DNA from: Prolixibacteraceae bacterium UBA6029
GTDB lineage: Bacteria > Bacteroidota > Bacteroidia > Bacteroidales > Prolixibacteraceae
Direction of reading: 5' to 3'
Length of the DNA: 64,000 bases
Assembly: GCA_002429385.1 (NCBI GenBank)
Contig: DIZL01000076.1
Span: 1 to 64,000, forward strand
Every line of letters begins with the position of its first letter. The stretch's first letter is position 1. The notes beneath the pieces are model-generated. The model was not told the DNA's origin. It saw only the letters and a list, made by a program, of their open reading frames with translations, and did not search any database. Below are positions 51,932 to 60,290 of this stretch, one piece after another. The translations under genes and the position numbers were made by a program.

Positions 51932-53113
51932 ATGAAGAAACTGATAGCTATATTCACTGAACTGGTCCTGATTTCGTTACTCTTAGCCGGGTGCGAGGAG
52001 CAATACAAGCCTCCAATAGCCGTAATGCCCCAGGTTTTGGTTGTTGATTCGCATGTAACCAATGATTTGAACCAGAATTACGTTCTCATCTCGAAGACCA
52101 GAAGCTTTTACAGTACCAACGCCATAGAATGGGTTGGTGGCGCCAAAGTTGAACTTGTTGGAGAAAACTTTAAGATCGCCACGGCAAGAGAAGACTCTCC
52201 CGGTCATTATGCTTTTCTTACGGTCCCGGAGGCAGGGATCAAATACAAGCTCCGCATTTCAAAATTATACAATGTTATTTCAAATATAGACGACATTTAT
52301 GAATCAGACTATGTGACAATGCCACCGGTTCCCAGCATCGATTCGCTTTATACGACCCCTAAAATAGAAAAGGTAGTCAGGATGAACGGATTTGGAGTTC
52401 CTCAGACTTTTGAATCGCCGGGACGCGAGATCGATATTGATGCTCCCATCACTCCCGAGCTGAATTATTACCGTTTCAACTACCGGGCCATCATTCAATG
52501 GAAATACACTCCATCGGGGACTAAATGGGACTCAACGCTGGTCTATACACCTGAAGACACCCTAAAACATGCTATTATTCAGGCTGTAGCTCCACCTCCA
52601 TCAAAGATAGATACCACTGCACACATTCTTTATGGATGGAATACAATAACCAACACCGACCAATATAATATTGCAGGACCGAAAGAATTCAGTACATCGG
52701 TCAAACTAGAGAATCATCCCATTGTATTGCTAACCTATAATCCGACACAATACCTGGATTCTGTTCAGCAAAAACCCTATAACTGGATCATCATCCTGGA
52801 CCAGTATGGAATATCGAAGGAATCCTACGATTTTCATGATAAGCTGAACCGGCAATTCTCTGCCGATGGCACACTGTTTGAACCGGTGATCTCACAGGTT
52901 TACGGGAATATCCAATGCATAACAGACCCTAAAAAAATCGTCATGGGCTTTTTTGACTTGAATTCCTATAGTCAATACCGTTATTACCTAAACATCGGAG
53001 CCAGCGATGAAAATCCGGTCGTGTTACGTCGTTTAACCAAATTCTATGATATCCCGGACCGGGGATATAAAAGAACCAACCCGCCAGATTTCTGGGAAAC
53101 AAACTATAAATAA
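51932..53113 (+). CDS. DUF4249 lipoprotein (second of a tandem pair)
   Basis: 393 residues with lipoprotein signal LLLAGCEEQYKPPIAV. Colinear with the previous gene through most of its length (GREIDIDAPITPELNYYRFN, QYNIAGPKEF, WIIILDQYGISKESYDFHDKLNRQF, QVYGNIQC, GFFDLNSYSQYRYY) but carrying an extra insert near 195-235. A tandem duplication with divergence. Spaced 13 nt from its partner and overlapping the next gene by 1 nt. Confidence 0.9.
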   Translation: MKKLIAIFTELVLISLLLAGCEEQYKPPIAVMPQVLVVDSHVTNDLNQNYVLISKTRSFYSTNAIEWVGGAKVELVGENFKIATAREDSPGHYAFLTVPEAGIKYKLRISKLYNVISNIDDIYESDYVTMPPVPSIDSLYTTPKIEKVVRMNGFGVPQTFESPGREIDIDAPITPELNYYRFNYRAIIQWKYTPSGTKWDSTLVYTPEDTLKHAIIQAVAPPPSKIDTTAHILYGWNTITNTDQYNIAGPKEFSTSVKLENHPIVLLTYNPTQYLDSVQQKPYNWIIILDQYGISKESYDFHDKLNRQFSADGTLFEPVISQVYGNIQCITDPKKIVMGFFDLNSYSQYRYYLNIGASDENPVVLRRLTKFYDIPDRGYKRTNPPDFWETNYK

Positions 53114-54735
53114 TGAAGAAGCAAATCAGCCTAACAATACTCCTGATTTTGATCCTCCTGACAGGAAAAGCACAGGAAAAGCCGGGATTTGGATTATTCA
53201 CCGATCGCGATGTATATGTCAGCGGAGAAACGCTTCTGGCAAAAGTATATACCCCTACAGATAATCCATCCCGTATTGTTTACCTTGATATAGTCAATCC
53301 TTACGGGACAAGGATTTGCGGAGTATCTCTTCAGGTCAGTAACAATCAGGCAGATGGTTTTTTGCAATTGCCTGATTCACTCCATTCAGGAACTTATTTG
53401 CTCAGAAGCTATTTCAAGAACACGGCTGCAAAGATTAAAATCATACGTGAAATCTGGGTATCGAACCGCTTTGACGATTTAGAGAAAACGTTCCAAATTA
53501 ACCGGTTGGGAGGTCTGGAGAAATGTCAGGATCTTTCTACCACACAAATTGAGATCAATCATTTGGAATCAGAATACCATACACCCGGTAAGATTGAGGC
53601 TAACATCAAGATCGATGATAAGCTTCTTAAAGAGATGGATGGGAATATGATGGTATCTGTGGCTCAAACCGAACCGGCCTTTATGCCTGCCTCTTTTGCA
53701 TGGAATTCAGATATGCTACAGGAAGGACAAACTGAGAATAAGGGTATTATTCTTTCGGGAATAGTAATAGAAAAAGGTTCCATGCTTCCTGCGGCAGGAA
53801 TTACTGTTTGCCTGACCATTCCGGATTCTATTCCCGGTTTTCAGTATTACCAGACCAAGTCGGATGGAAGATTCTATTTTACAGTGAATAATTACTACGG
53901 AGCTGTTCAGGCAGTTGTACAGTGTTTCGGAAATACAGATTCACAACGTTTGAAACTTAAGCTGGATGATCTTTTCGCTTCACCGGATAAACTGACTGAA
54001 TTAACTCCAGCGCCCGTTTCCGAATCATTTAAAAACAATATTGCACAGAAGGTTGATGCTGTAACTTTTCAGAAAATATTCAATGAAAATAATTTAAAGC
54101 TTTTATCCCCTCCGGAAAGGAAACACGATGCTTATCCCTATTACGGAAAGCCAACGAATACGGTCAATCCACATTTGTTTATCGATCTTCCTGACTTTAA
54201 CGAGATTTCAAAAGAACTACTTCCTGGGGTAAAATTCAGAAATTACAACAATGAACCCACTATGAAAGTAATCAACAGCGCCATGAGGTTATACTTTGAA
54301 GATCAACCCCTGGTGCTGATTGACGGAATTCCTATAAGGGATCTGAATGTGATTAAAACCATGGGGACCACAGATATCAAACGTATCGATATCTGCCAGA
54401 GCGAACGGTTTTACGGGGATCTTCGTTTCCCGGGCGTTGTAGCTATATATACTACAAAAAACGATTACTCCCTTCTGCCCGAATCGGACCAATTGATCCG
54501 CATAAAACTGGAAACCATCCAGGTACCGGCATCACTGAATGAACCCGGGAAACAGGAATCAACCATACCAGATCTGCGGCAGGTTATCTACTGGAATCCT
54601 TCACTGGCGCCATCAGGAGTCATAACAGTCCAATGCACTACATCTTCCATTGTGGGTCCGTTCAAACTGGTTATCAGGGGGAAACTGAAAAATGGAACAA
54701 TGGTATTTGCAGAAAAACAATTTGAGGTAAAATGA
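53113..54735 (+). CDS. Secreted MG2-like protein with TonB-plug-like segment
   Basis: 540 residues with signal peptide LTILLILILLTGKAQ. The N-terminal part (FGLFTDRDVYVSGETLLAKVY, then HSGTYLLRSYFKN) resembles the macroglobulin MG2 domain. A middle region (about 210-280) has the look of a carboxypeptidase-regulatory-like fold (IVIEKGSMLPAAGITVCL). Near 395-455 comes QPLVLIDGIPIRDLNVIKTMGTTDIKRID and GVVAIYTTK, the pattern of a TonB receptor plug, but no barrel follows. Such proteins occur with TonB/DUF4249 genes in Bacteroidota and have no known function. It overlaps the second DUF4249 gene by 1 nt. Confidence 0.8.
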   Translation: MKKQISLTILLILILLTGKAQEKPGFGLFTDRDVYVSGETLLAKVYTPTDNPSRIVYLDIVNPYGTRICGVSLQVSNNQADGFLQLPDSLHSGTYLLRSYFKNTAAKIKIIREIWVSNRFDDLEKTFQINRLGGLEKCQDLSTTQIEINHLESEYHTPGKIEANIKIDDKLLKEMDGNMMVSVAQTEPAFMPASFAWNSDMLQEGQTENKGIILSGIVIEKGSMLPAAGITVCLTIPDSIPGFQYYQTKSDGRFYFTVNNYYGAVQAVVQCFGNTDSQRLKLKLDDLFASPDKLTELTPAPVSESFKNNIAQKVDAVTFQKIFNENNLKLLSPPERKHDAYPYYGKPTNTVNPHLFIDLPDFNEISKELLPGVKFRNYNNEPTMKVINSAMRLYFEDQPLVLIDGIPIRDLNVIKTMGTTDIKRIDICQSERFYGDLRFPGVVAIYTTKNDYSLLPESDQLIRIKLETIQVPASLNEPGKQESTIPDLRQVIYWNPSLAPSGVITVQCTTSSIVGPFKLVIRGKLKNGTMVFAEKQFEVK

Positions 54736-54736
54736 T

Positions 54737-55456
54737 ATGAAAAACAGGACCAACACTATACTACTGATTATATTTCTGATAGGAAGCTATACACAGACCA
54801 TTTGTGCACAGGAAATCGTGAACAGAAACTGGGATTCAGGAAAAATTAAAGGGGTACGTTTTGTTCCATACCCTTCCTATATGGGGATGGCATTTATGAG
54901 TAACGTCTGGCTTCCAGGGAAAGTTGAATTTACAAGCGGCGAAATTGCCGATAGCTTGTTCCTCCGTTACAGTTCGTTTAAAGATGAAATTGTATATTAC
55001 AATAAGCCTCTTTCAGCCCAGATTGTAATTGATAAGGCCAGTCTGAATGGGTTTACATTCACTGACGAATTGGGTAAAAAACGGATCTTCAGGAAAAAAT
55101 ACTATGACGGATTCAACAGCGGCGACCGATATTTCGAAGTCCTTTCACATGGAGAAACCGATCTGCTGGCCTACCGGAATGTGATCTTAACAACCACTAT
55201 GCTTTATAAAGACGAGGATAAAGTCGTTAAGAATATGGATTACGAAAAAAACTATGCATTCTATTTTTATTCCCCTGAACATGGATATATCTCGGTTAGA
55301 ATGAACATGACTGCGCTGCTTTCGAAATTTGACAAGACCTTAAAGAAGCCAATCAAAAAATTACTCCGGAAGAACAGAATAAAGGTTTCCGGAGAGGATA
55401 GTTTTACTGATGCCTGGAAAGTTATTGAAAGAGAAGGATATAAAGTCGTGTTTTAA
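54737..55456 (+). CDS. Secreted hypothetical protein
   Basis: 239 residues I cannot assign. A signal peptide (LLIIFLIGSYTQTICAQ) shows export. The body is mixed alpha/beta with many aromatics (VPYPSYMGMAFMSNVWLPGKVEF, IFRKKYYDGFNSGDRYFEVLSHGETDLLAYRN). A basic C-terminal segment is KKLLRKNRIKVSGEDSF. It starts 1 nt after the MG2-like gene and so belongs to the TonB/DUF4249 operon, suggesting an envelope role with that system. Confidence 0.7.
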   Translation: MKNRTNTILLIIFLIGSYTQTICAQEIVNRNWDSGKIKGVRFVPYPSYMGMAFMSNVWLPGKVEFTSGEIADSLFLRYSSFKDEIVYYNKPLSAQIVIDKASLNGFTFTDELGKKRIFRKKYYDGFNSGDRYFEVLSHGETDLLAYRNVILTTTMLYKDEDKVVKNMDYEKNYAFYFYSPEHGYISVRMNMTALLSKFDKTLKKPIKKLLRKNRIKVSGEDSFTDAWKVIEREGYKVVF

Positions 55457-55502
55457 CATTAAATTGCTCCTAACAACTCTAAATCTTATAAAAATAAATA
55501 CC

Positions 55503-56303
55503 ATGAAAACGATCCTTAAAATTCAATTGATATTCCTGTTTCTAACTGCCATTTCTTATAGCAGCTTTGCCCAGTTTAAATGGCCTCACGGAGCTAAAGC
55601 TGCCATTTGTTTAACCTACGATGATGCATTGGACGGGCAACTGGATTATGCAATCCCTCAATTGGATGCGGCAGGGTTAAAAGGCACCTTTTTTTGCACC
55701 GGGAACTCCTTCTGCCTTTACAAGAGAATGAACGAATGGAGAACGGCCCAAAAGAACGGACATGAATTGGGAAACCACACCTTATTTCATCCCTGTTTGT
55801 CTATACGGCCTGACGGAACAAAAGCCGACTGGGTTAAACCCGAATATGATCTGGTGAATTACAGTCTGCCCCAAATGATAAACGAGCTTAAAACAGCAAA
55901 TACCTTATTAAAAGCCATTGATGGACAGGAAGAACGGACCTACGGATATACCTGTAGTGATATTTCGGCTGGGGGAGTAACGTTTACCGATTCCATCAAA
56001 GGGATATTTATCGCTGCACGCAATGACGGACCCATACCCGAAACCATGAATGGATATAACCGGTATAAAACACCAAGCTGGGGAGTGAACGAACCAACTG
56101 CTGAGGAATTGATTGCCTATGTCAACATGGCAAGGGATAAGGGAACCATTGCGATCTTCATGTTTCATTCCGTAGGTGGAGGTTATCTCAATGTTGGCGC
56201 TGAACAACACAAGAAACTTGTGGAGTACATCAGCAAAAACCGGAAGGATTTTTATTGTGCAACGTTTAAAGAGGTGATGAAATACATCAGGGATAACAAA
56301 TAA
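55503..56303 (+). CDS. Secreted polysaccharide deacetylase (NodB-type)
   Basis: 266 residues from ATG 55503, which gives a proper signal peptide (LIFLFLTAISYSSFAQ); the open extension to 55410 overlaps the previous gene and is rejected. NodB domain: AAICLTYDDALDGQLDYAIP (catalytic and metal Asp), LKGTFFCTGNSF, and GHELGNHTLFHPC, the HxxxxH metal site. Near the end comes GTIAIFMFHSVGGGYLNV. Substrate could be acetylated glycan or peptidoglycan; the gene follows a TonB import operon but may be separate. Confidence 0.88.
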   Translation: MKTILKIQLIFLFLTAISYSSFAQFKWPHGAKAAICLTYDDALDGQLDYAIPQLDAAGLKGTFFCTGNSFCLYKRMNEWRTAQKNGHELGNHTLFHPCLSIRPDGTKADWVKPEYDLVNYSLPQMINELKTANTLLKAIDGQEERTYGYTCSDISAGGVTFTDSIKGIFIAARNDGPIPETMNGYNRYKTPSWGVNEPTAEELIAYVNMARDKGTIAIFMFHSVGGGYLNVGAEQHKKLVEYISKNRKDFYCATFKEVMKYIRDNK

Positions 56304-56463
56304 GAATCCCAAGAAACCGGGTGAGTAGAAAATAGACGGGATATAATCCTGTGATTTCCCAAAAAATCATTCGCTAAATCACGATTATCTGGATTCGTTT
56401 TGTTAAATTTATTGAGCGCTTCCGGAGGACATCATCCGGAGTGCAATAAATCCTGGCATACGA

Positions 56464-57741
56464 ATGAAAGAAGAGTTTTTACAGTTCATATGGGAACATG
56501 GATTGTTTAACCGAAACAATCTTAAAACTATTGACGGGAAACCGGCAGAGATTATTCATGTGGGTCAACTCAATACCGATTCGGGACCTGATTTCTTCAA
56601 TGCCCGTATCCGTATTGGCGAAACAACCTGGGCCGGGAATGTCGAGATTCATCAGAAATCATCACATTGGTACAGGCATCATCACAATGTAGATGCCGCT
56701 TATGACAATGTGATTCTGCACGTCGTTGAAGCGTATGACTTACCTGTAAAGGTGAAAAATCACGAACTGCCAACACTTATAATCACCTATCCGGAAGATA
56801 TTCTGAAAAACTACGAACAGCTTTTAAAATCGGAACGCTGGATTGCCTGTGAAGACAGGCTTGCCGAAGTTGATCCTTTTATCCTGCGGTTCTGGTTCAG
56901 CTCACTGATGATCGAGCGGCTTCAGGCGAAAACAGGAAATATTCTGGCCATCCTGGAGCAAAACAAGAACAATTGGAACGATACCTTCTACCAACTACTG
57001 GCCCGGAACTTCGGAATGAAAACCAATGCGCTTCCATTTGAATTGCTGGCCAAATCACTCCCGCTGAATATCCTTTCGAAACACAAGAACGACTTGTTTC
57101 AGACCGAAGCTTTGCTGTTTGGCCAATCAGGCCTGCTTAACGAATCACTCCTGGGAGATGATTATTTTCTATCGCTCCGCAAAGAATATTCTTTCCTGTA
57201 TAAAAAATACGGATTATTAGGAATTGAATCGCATATTTGGAAGTTCATGCGGTTAAGGCCAATTAATTTTCCAACGATCCGAATTGCCCAACTGGCAGCA
57301 TTGATCAATCATTCGTCGGCACTGTTTTCGCGGATTCTGGAAACCGAAACCCTTGGTGAGCTTCGTAAACTGTTCGAAGTCTCGGCTTCAGAATATTGGA
57401 ATACCCATTATAATTTCAATAAAACATCGAAGGACAATCATACCAAAACATTAGGAGAAACTGCCTTCAACAACCTGGTGATCAACACAGTAGTTCCAAT
57501 GCTTTTTGTATATGGCGACCAGCATATGGATCAGGCAATGAAAGACCGGGCCTTGCAGTTACTCGAAAAACTGGCACCCGAATCGAATCAGATTATCCGT
57601 AAATGGAATGCCCTGGGAATTGAATGTCGCTCGGCGTTTGAAACCCAGGCTTTGCTCCAGTTAAAAAACTTGTACTGTACTAATAAAAAATGCTTAAATT
57701 GCCAGTTGGGAGCGAAGATTATAATTTCTGTCAATCACTAA
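56464..57741 (+). CDS. DUF2851 family protein
   Basis: 425 residues with the family start EEFLQFIWEHGLFN, GQLNTDSGPDFFNARIRIGETTWAGNVEIHQKSSHWYRHHH and ENVILHVV-type sequence (DNVILHVVEAYD). DUF2851 proteins are conserved across Bacteroidota without assigned function; the first about 150 residues have features that could fit a nuclease-like fold, which I do not claim. The C-terminus has a Cys cluster C-T-N-K-K-C-L-N-C. It ends 2 nt before the potassium channel gene. Confidence 0.88.
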   Translation: MKEEFLQFIWEHGLFNRNNLKTIDGKPAEIIHVGQLNTDSGPDFFNARIRIGETTWAGNVEIHQKSSHWYRHHHNVDAAYDNVILHVVEAYDLPVKVKNHELPTLIITYPEDILKNYEQLLKSERWIACEDRLAEVDPFILRFWFSSLMIERLQAKTGNILAILEQNKNNWNDTFYQLLARNFGMKTNALPFELLAKSLPLNILSKHKNDLFQTEALLFGQSGLLNESLLGDDYFLSLRKEYSFLYKKYGLLGIESHIWKFMRLRPINFPTIRIAQLAALINHSSALFSRILETETLGELRKLFEVSASEYWNTHYNFNKTSKDNHTKTLGETAFNNLVINTVVPMLFVYGDQHMDQAMKDRALQLLEKLAPESNQIIRKWNALGIECRSAFETQALLQLKNLYCTNKKCLNCQLGAKIIISVNH

Positions 57742-57743
57742 CG

Positions 57744-58775
57744 ATGAGTCAACCCTTCAATAAGTTTCAGGCAGCATCCAATAAAACCATTCGAACTGCA
57801 ATTATATTGCTGTTTCTGCTCGTTTCTTCCGGCACTTTGTTTTACTGGACACACGAGCAGTATCCACTGATTGACGCATTTTTCATGACTATAATTACCA
57901 TTTCGACCGTCGGATTCGGGATGATTCATCCGCTTTCGGACGTCGGGAAGCTTTTCACCTCCGGACTAATCATGTTCAGTCTGGGAAGTTTGGCTTGGGT
58001 AGGATCCAGTCTGGCAAGGTTTATTTTCGACGGTGAACTGAACGATTACTTAAAAACATACAGAGTGGACAAAAAAATCATGAAACTGAAAGACCATACC
58101 ATCATTGTAGGATATGGCCGTAACGGAGAACAGGCAGCCATGGAACTCCGCGATTACGGAGTGGACTTTGTGGTTATCGACATGCGTGAAAACGTGATCA
58201 GCCGCATCCGTGAAGACGAAAACCTGTTGTACATCCAGGGAGATGCCACACGTGAAGATGTGCTGTTCCAGGCCCGGATTGAACATGCCAAAGCTTTGAT
58301 TGCCACAACACCAAGCGATGCGGATAATGTGTTTGTCGTTCTCACCGCCCGAAGTATTAATCCGGGACTGAAAATAATCAGTCGCGCTTCGGAAATTGAG
58401 TCCATCACTAAACTTCGCAGGGCCGGGGCGACCAATGTAATTATGCCCGAACGCATAGGCGGACAACGTATGGCCAAATTAGTCACACAGCCTGATGTGG
58501 TTGAATTTGTCGAATACATTCTCCTACAGCAAAGTAAAGATGTGAGCCTGGAGGAAGTCTCCTGCACCTATCTGGACAGCCATTTTGTAAACAAACCCTT
58601 GAAAGTATTGCGTTCAAAAGATAAATCGGGAATAAACATTGTCGGCATAAAAATCAGCGGAGCCAAATATGTGTTCAATCCCGATCCGGAACTCACACTG
58701 AGCCGCGGTGACCAGCTTTTTGTGCTGGGTTCACCATTACAGATCAAAGAATTCAGAAATTTGCTGGAGAGTTAG
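57744..58775 (+). CDS. Potassium channel with TrkA/RCK regulatory domains
   Basis: 343 residues from ATG 57744 (the open extension to 57690 overlaps DUF2851). Two transmembrane helices (about 18-35 and 66-92) flank the pore with selectivity filter TISTVGFGM (TVGFG, 55-59). A TrkA-N Rossmann domain follows (HTIIVGYGRNGEQAA, then FVVIDMRENVI), then TrkA-C (SLEEVSCTYLDSHFVNKPL, SRGDQLFVLGS). This is a single-chain ligand-gated K+ channel of the MthK/GsuK type. Immediately downstream of DUF2851. Confidence 0.92.
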   Translation: MSQPFNKFQAASNKTIRTAIILLFLLVSSGTLFYWTHEQYPLIDAFFMTIITISTVGFGMIHPLSDVGKLFTSGLIMFSLGSLAWVGSSLARFIFDGELNDYLKTYRVDKKIMKLKDHTIIVGYGRNGEQAAMELRDYGVDFVVIDMRENVISRIREDENLLYIQGDATREDVLFQARIEHAKALIATTPSDADNVFVVLTARSINPGLKIISRASEIESITKLRRAGATNVIMPERIGGQRMAKLVTQPDVVEFVEYILLQQSKDVSLEEVSCTYLDSHFVNKPLKVLRSKDKSGINIVGIKISGAKYVFNPDPELTLSRGDQLFVLGSPLQIKEFRNLLES

Positions 58776-59043
58776 AAATAAATAATCAGAAAAAATCAAT
58801 ACCTGCCAGACGCAGGCTAGGAAAAAAGGAAAAAGGAACGAGGAAAGTGATACGCGGTCAGTCGCTGTGATCAGGGTAAAAGAAAATTGGAGGATAAGAA
58901 GGTGATAGAGTGAGATATAATCAGGTGAAGAGTATTGGAATTAGATAAAAGTCAGAAAGCATATGATTAATCACAGTTTTATGTAATATTAATCAATTAC
59001 CTTTAGACTTTTACAACACTTTTAGCACATTATATGAATAGTC
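58776..59043. other. Intergenic stretch with a degraded repeat pair
   Basis: Contains CCTGCCAGACGCAGGC (58802-58817), the reverse complement (one mismatch) of the insert in the 12.7-kb palindrome. Then comes a run of AGGAAAA-type 7-mers (58818-58846) that looks like a single arm of the 7-nt-unit elements. No gene. Confidence 0.55.
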
Positions 59044-59688
59044 ATGAAGCACATTAAATTTTTTACCATAATTCTTATTTTCTTGTTGCCAACTTCACTT
59101 AAAGCCCAATGGAAAAGGGAAACCAGCTTTACAATCGGAGTTATTTATCCGGATTATCACAATAATTATTACCATAATGGAATAACTGGCGTTTCAACAA
59201 AATTAGGATTTTATCAAAGTTGGAATAAGCCTGAAAATAGATTTTCGTTTAGACCTGAAGTTGGAATAGATCTGGAAAGACTCTCAGTTGACAACATAAG
59301 TTCGGGTGGGCTTGGAGGTGGAGTCGACTACAAAGGAACAATCTGGAGTATTAATGGCGAATTAGCTTTTCTGGCACAAATCCGAATTGCAAAGAGATTG
59401 TTTTTTTCTTTAGGCCCTGCCGGGAAATATCTATTTACCGATATTACGAAAATGACTCACAGTTGGTGGTTAATGAATTATGGAAGCGGCACAATTAATG
59501 ATGACGGAATAAACCGAAAATATTTATACAAACCTTCAATTGGAATAAAAGGAATCCTTTTTGAAACGAATATAGGGGGAAAAATCGGCTTGGGACTCTC
59601 AGTTGAACATCAATGGAAAGGTTCTAGGGAAGACGTTATTAGTTATTCTGAAACCAATGAAGTATCATTATATTTTGAATTGCATTAG
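59044..59688 (+). CDS. Outer-membrane beta-barrel-like hypothetical protein
   Basis: 214 residues. A signal peptide (IILIFLLPTSLKAQ) precedes alternating polar/aromatic strands typical of small beta-barrels: SFTIGVIYPDYHNNYYH, KLGFYQSWNKPENRFSFRPEVGIDLERLSV, RLFFSLGPAGKYLF, and a terminal strand ending VSLYFELH. No named family was recognised. Flanked by intergenic DNA, with its own transcription unit. Function unknown. Confidence 0.75.
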   Translation: MKHIKFFTIILIFLLPTSLKAQWKRETSFTIGVIYPDYHNNYYHNGITGVSTKLGFYQSWNKPENRFSFRPEVGIDLERLSVDNISSGGLGGGVDYKGTIWSINGELAFLAQIRIAKRLFFSLGPAGKYLFTDITKMTHSWWLMNYGSGTINDDGINRKYLYKPSIGIKGILFETNIGGKIGLGLSVEHQWKGSREDVISYSETNEVSLYFELH

Positions 59689-59728
59689 TTCAGAATATTT
59701 CCCCTGCTAAAAATATACTCTTACCCTC

Positions 59729-59758
59729 TTGAATTTCAAAGATATTTGATTATTTTTG
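59729..59758 (+). promoter_or_regulatory. Promoter of rpsO
   Basis: TTG at 59729-59731, a 19-nt spacer, TATTTTTG at 59751-59758: an exact match to the Bacteroidota consensus. It leaves a leader of about 80 nt before rpsO, long enough for S15 autoregulatory structure, though I did not identify one. Confidence 0.75.
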
Positions 59759-59846
59759 CCACGCTTTTAAAAATTAATTTTAAGCGGTTGTTATTGAAAG
59801 CGATGCTGCTGCTTAAACATTGTATAACAAATAAAAAGAACGTTAC

Positions 59847-60116
59847 ATGTATTTAACACCTGAAAAGAAGATTGAATTCTTCGAAAAATACGGCGAAACA
59901 GCCGTAAACACCGGATCGTCAGAAGCACAGGTTGCTTTGTTTTCATTCCGCATCAATCACTTGACCGAACACTTGAAATTAAACAAAAAAGATTTCAGCA
60001 CACAGCGTGCTTTGATCACTCTGGTAGGTAAACGCAGAAGTCTTCTGGATTATTTAAAGAAAAAAGACATCAACCGTTACCGTGCAATTATCAAAGACCT
60101 TAACTTACGTCGATAA
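59847..60116 (+). CDS. rpsO: 30S ribosomal protein S15
   Basis: 89 residues, the normal length. Family blocks: GSSEAQVALFSFRINHLTEHLKLNKKDFSTQRAL, LVGKRRSLLDYLKKKDINRYRAIIKDLNLRR. Binds 16S rRNA in the small-subunit platform. It lies upstream of pnp as in many bacteria, with a terminator between them. Confidence 0.98.
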   Translation: MYLTPEKKIEFFEKYGETAVNTGSSEAQVALFSFRINHLTEHLKLNKKDFSTQRALITLVGKRRSLLDYLKKKDINRYRAIIKDLNLRR

Positions 60117-60126
60117 TTTATCACTG

Positions 60127-60160
60127 AAAAGGCAATATTTTTATTGCCTTTTCTTATTTT
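60127..60160 (+). terminator. Rho-independent terminator after rpsO
   Basis: AAAAGGCAAT (60127-60136) pairs with ATTGCCTTTT (60143-60152) across a 6-nt loop, followed by CTTATTTTT. Confidence 0.82.
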
Positions 60161-60290
60161 TATACGCTGTTAAAAATATGCCGGTACCATGTTATTGACT
60201 GCAAACTTCAGATTACTTGTTTTCTGAATAAAATACCCCACCACGCCCATTTGTAGTACCTTTTAGAAATTTCATTTATTAGAAAAAATT

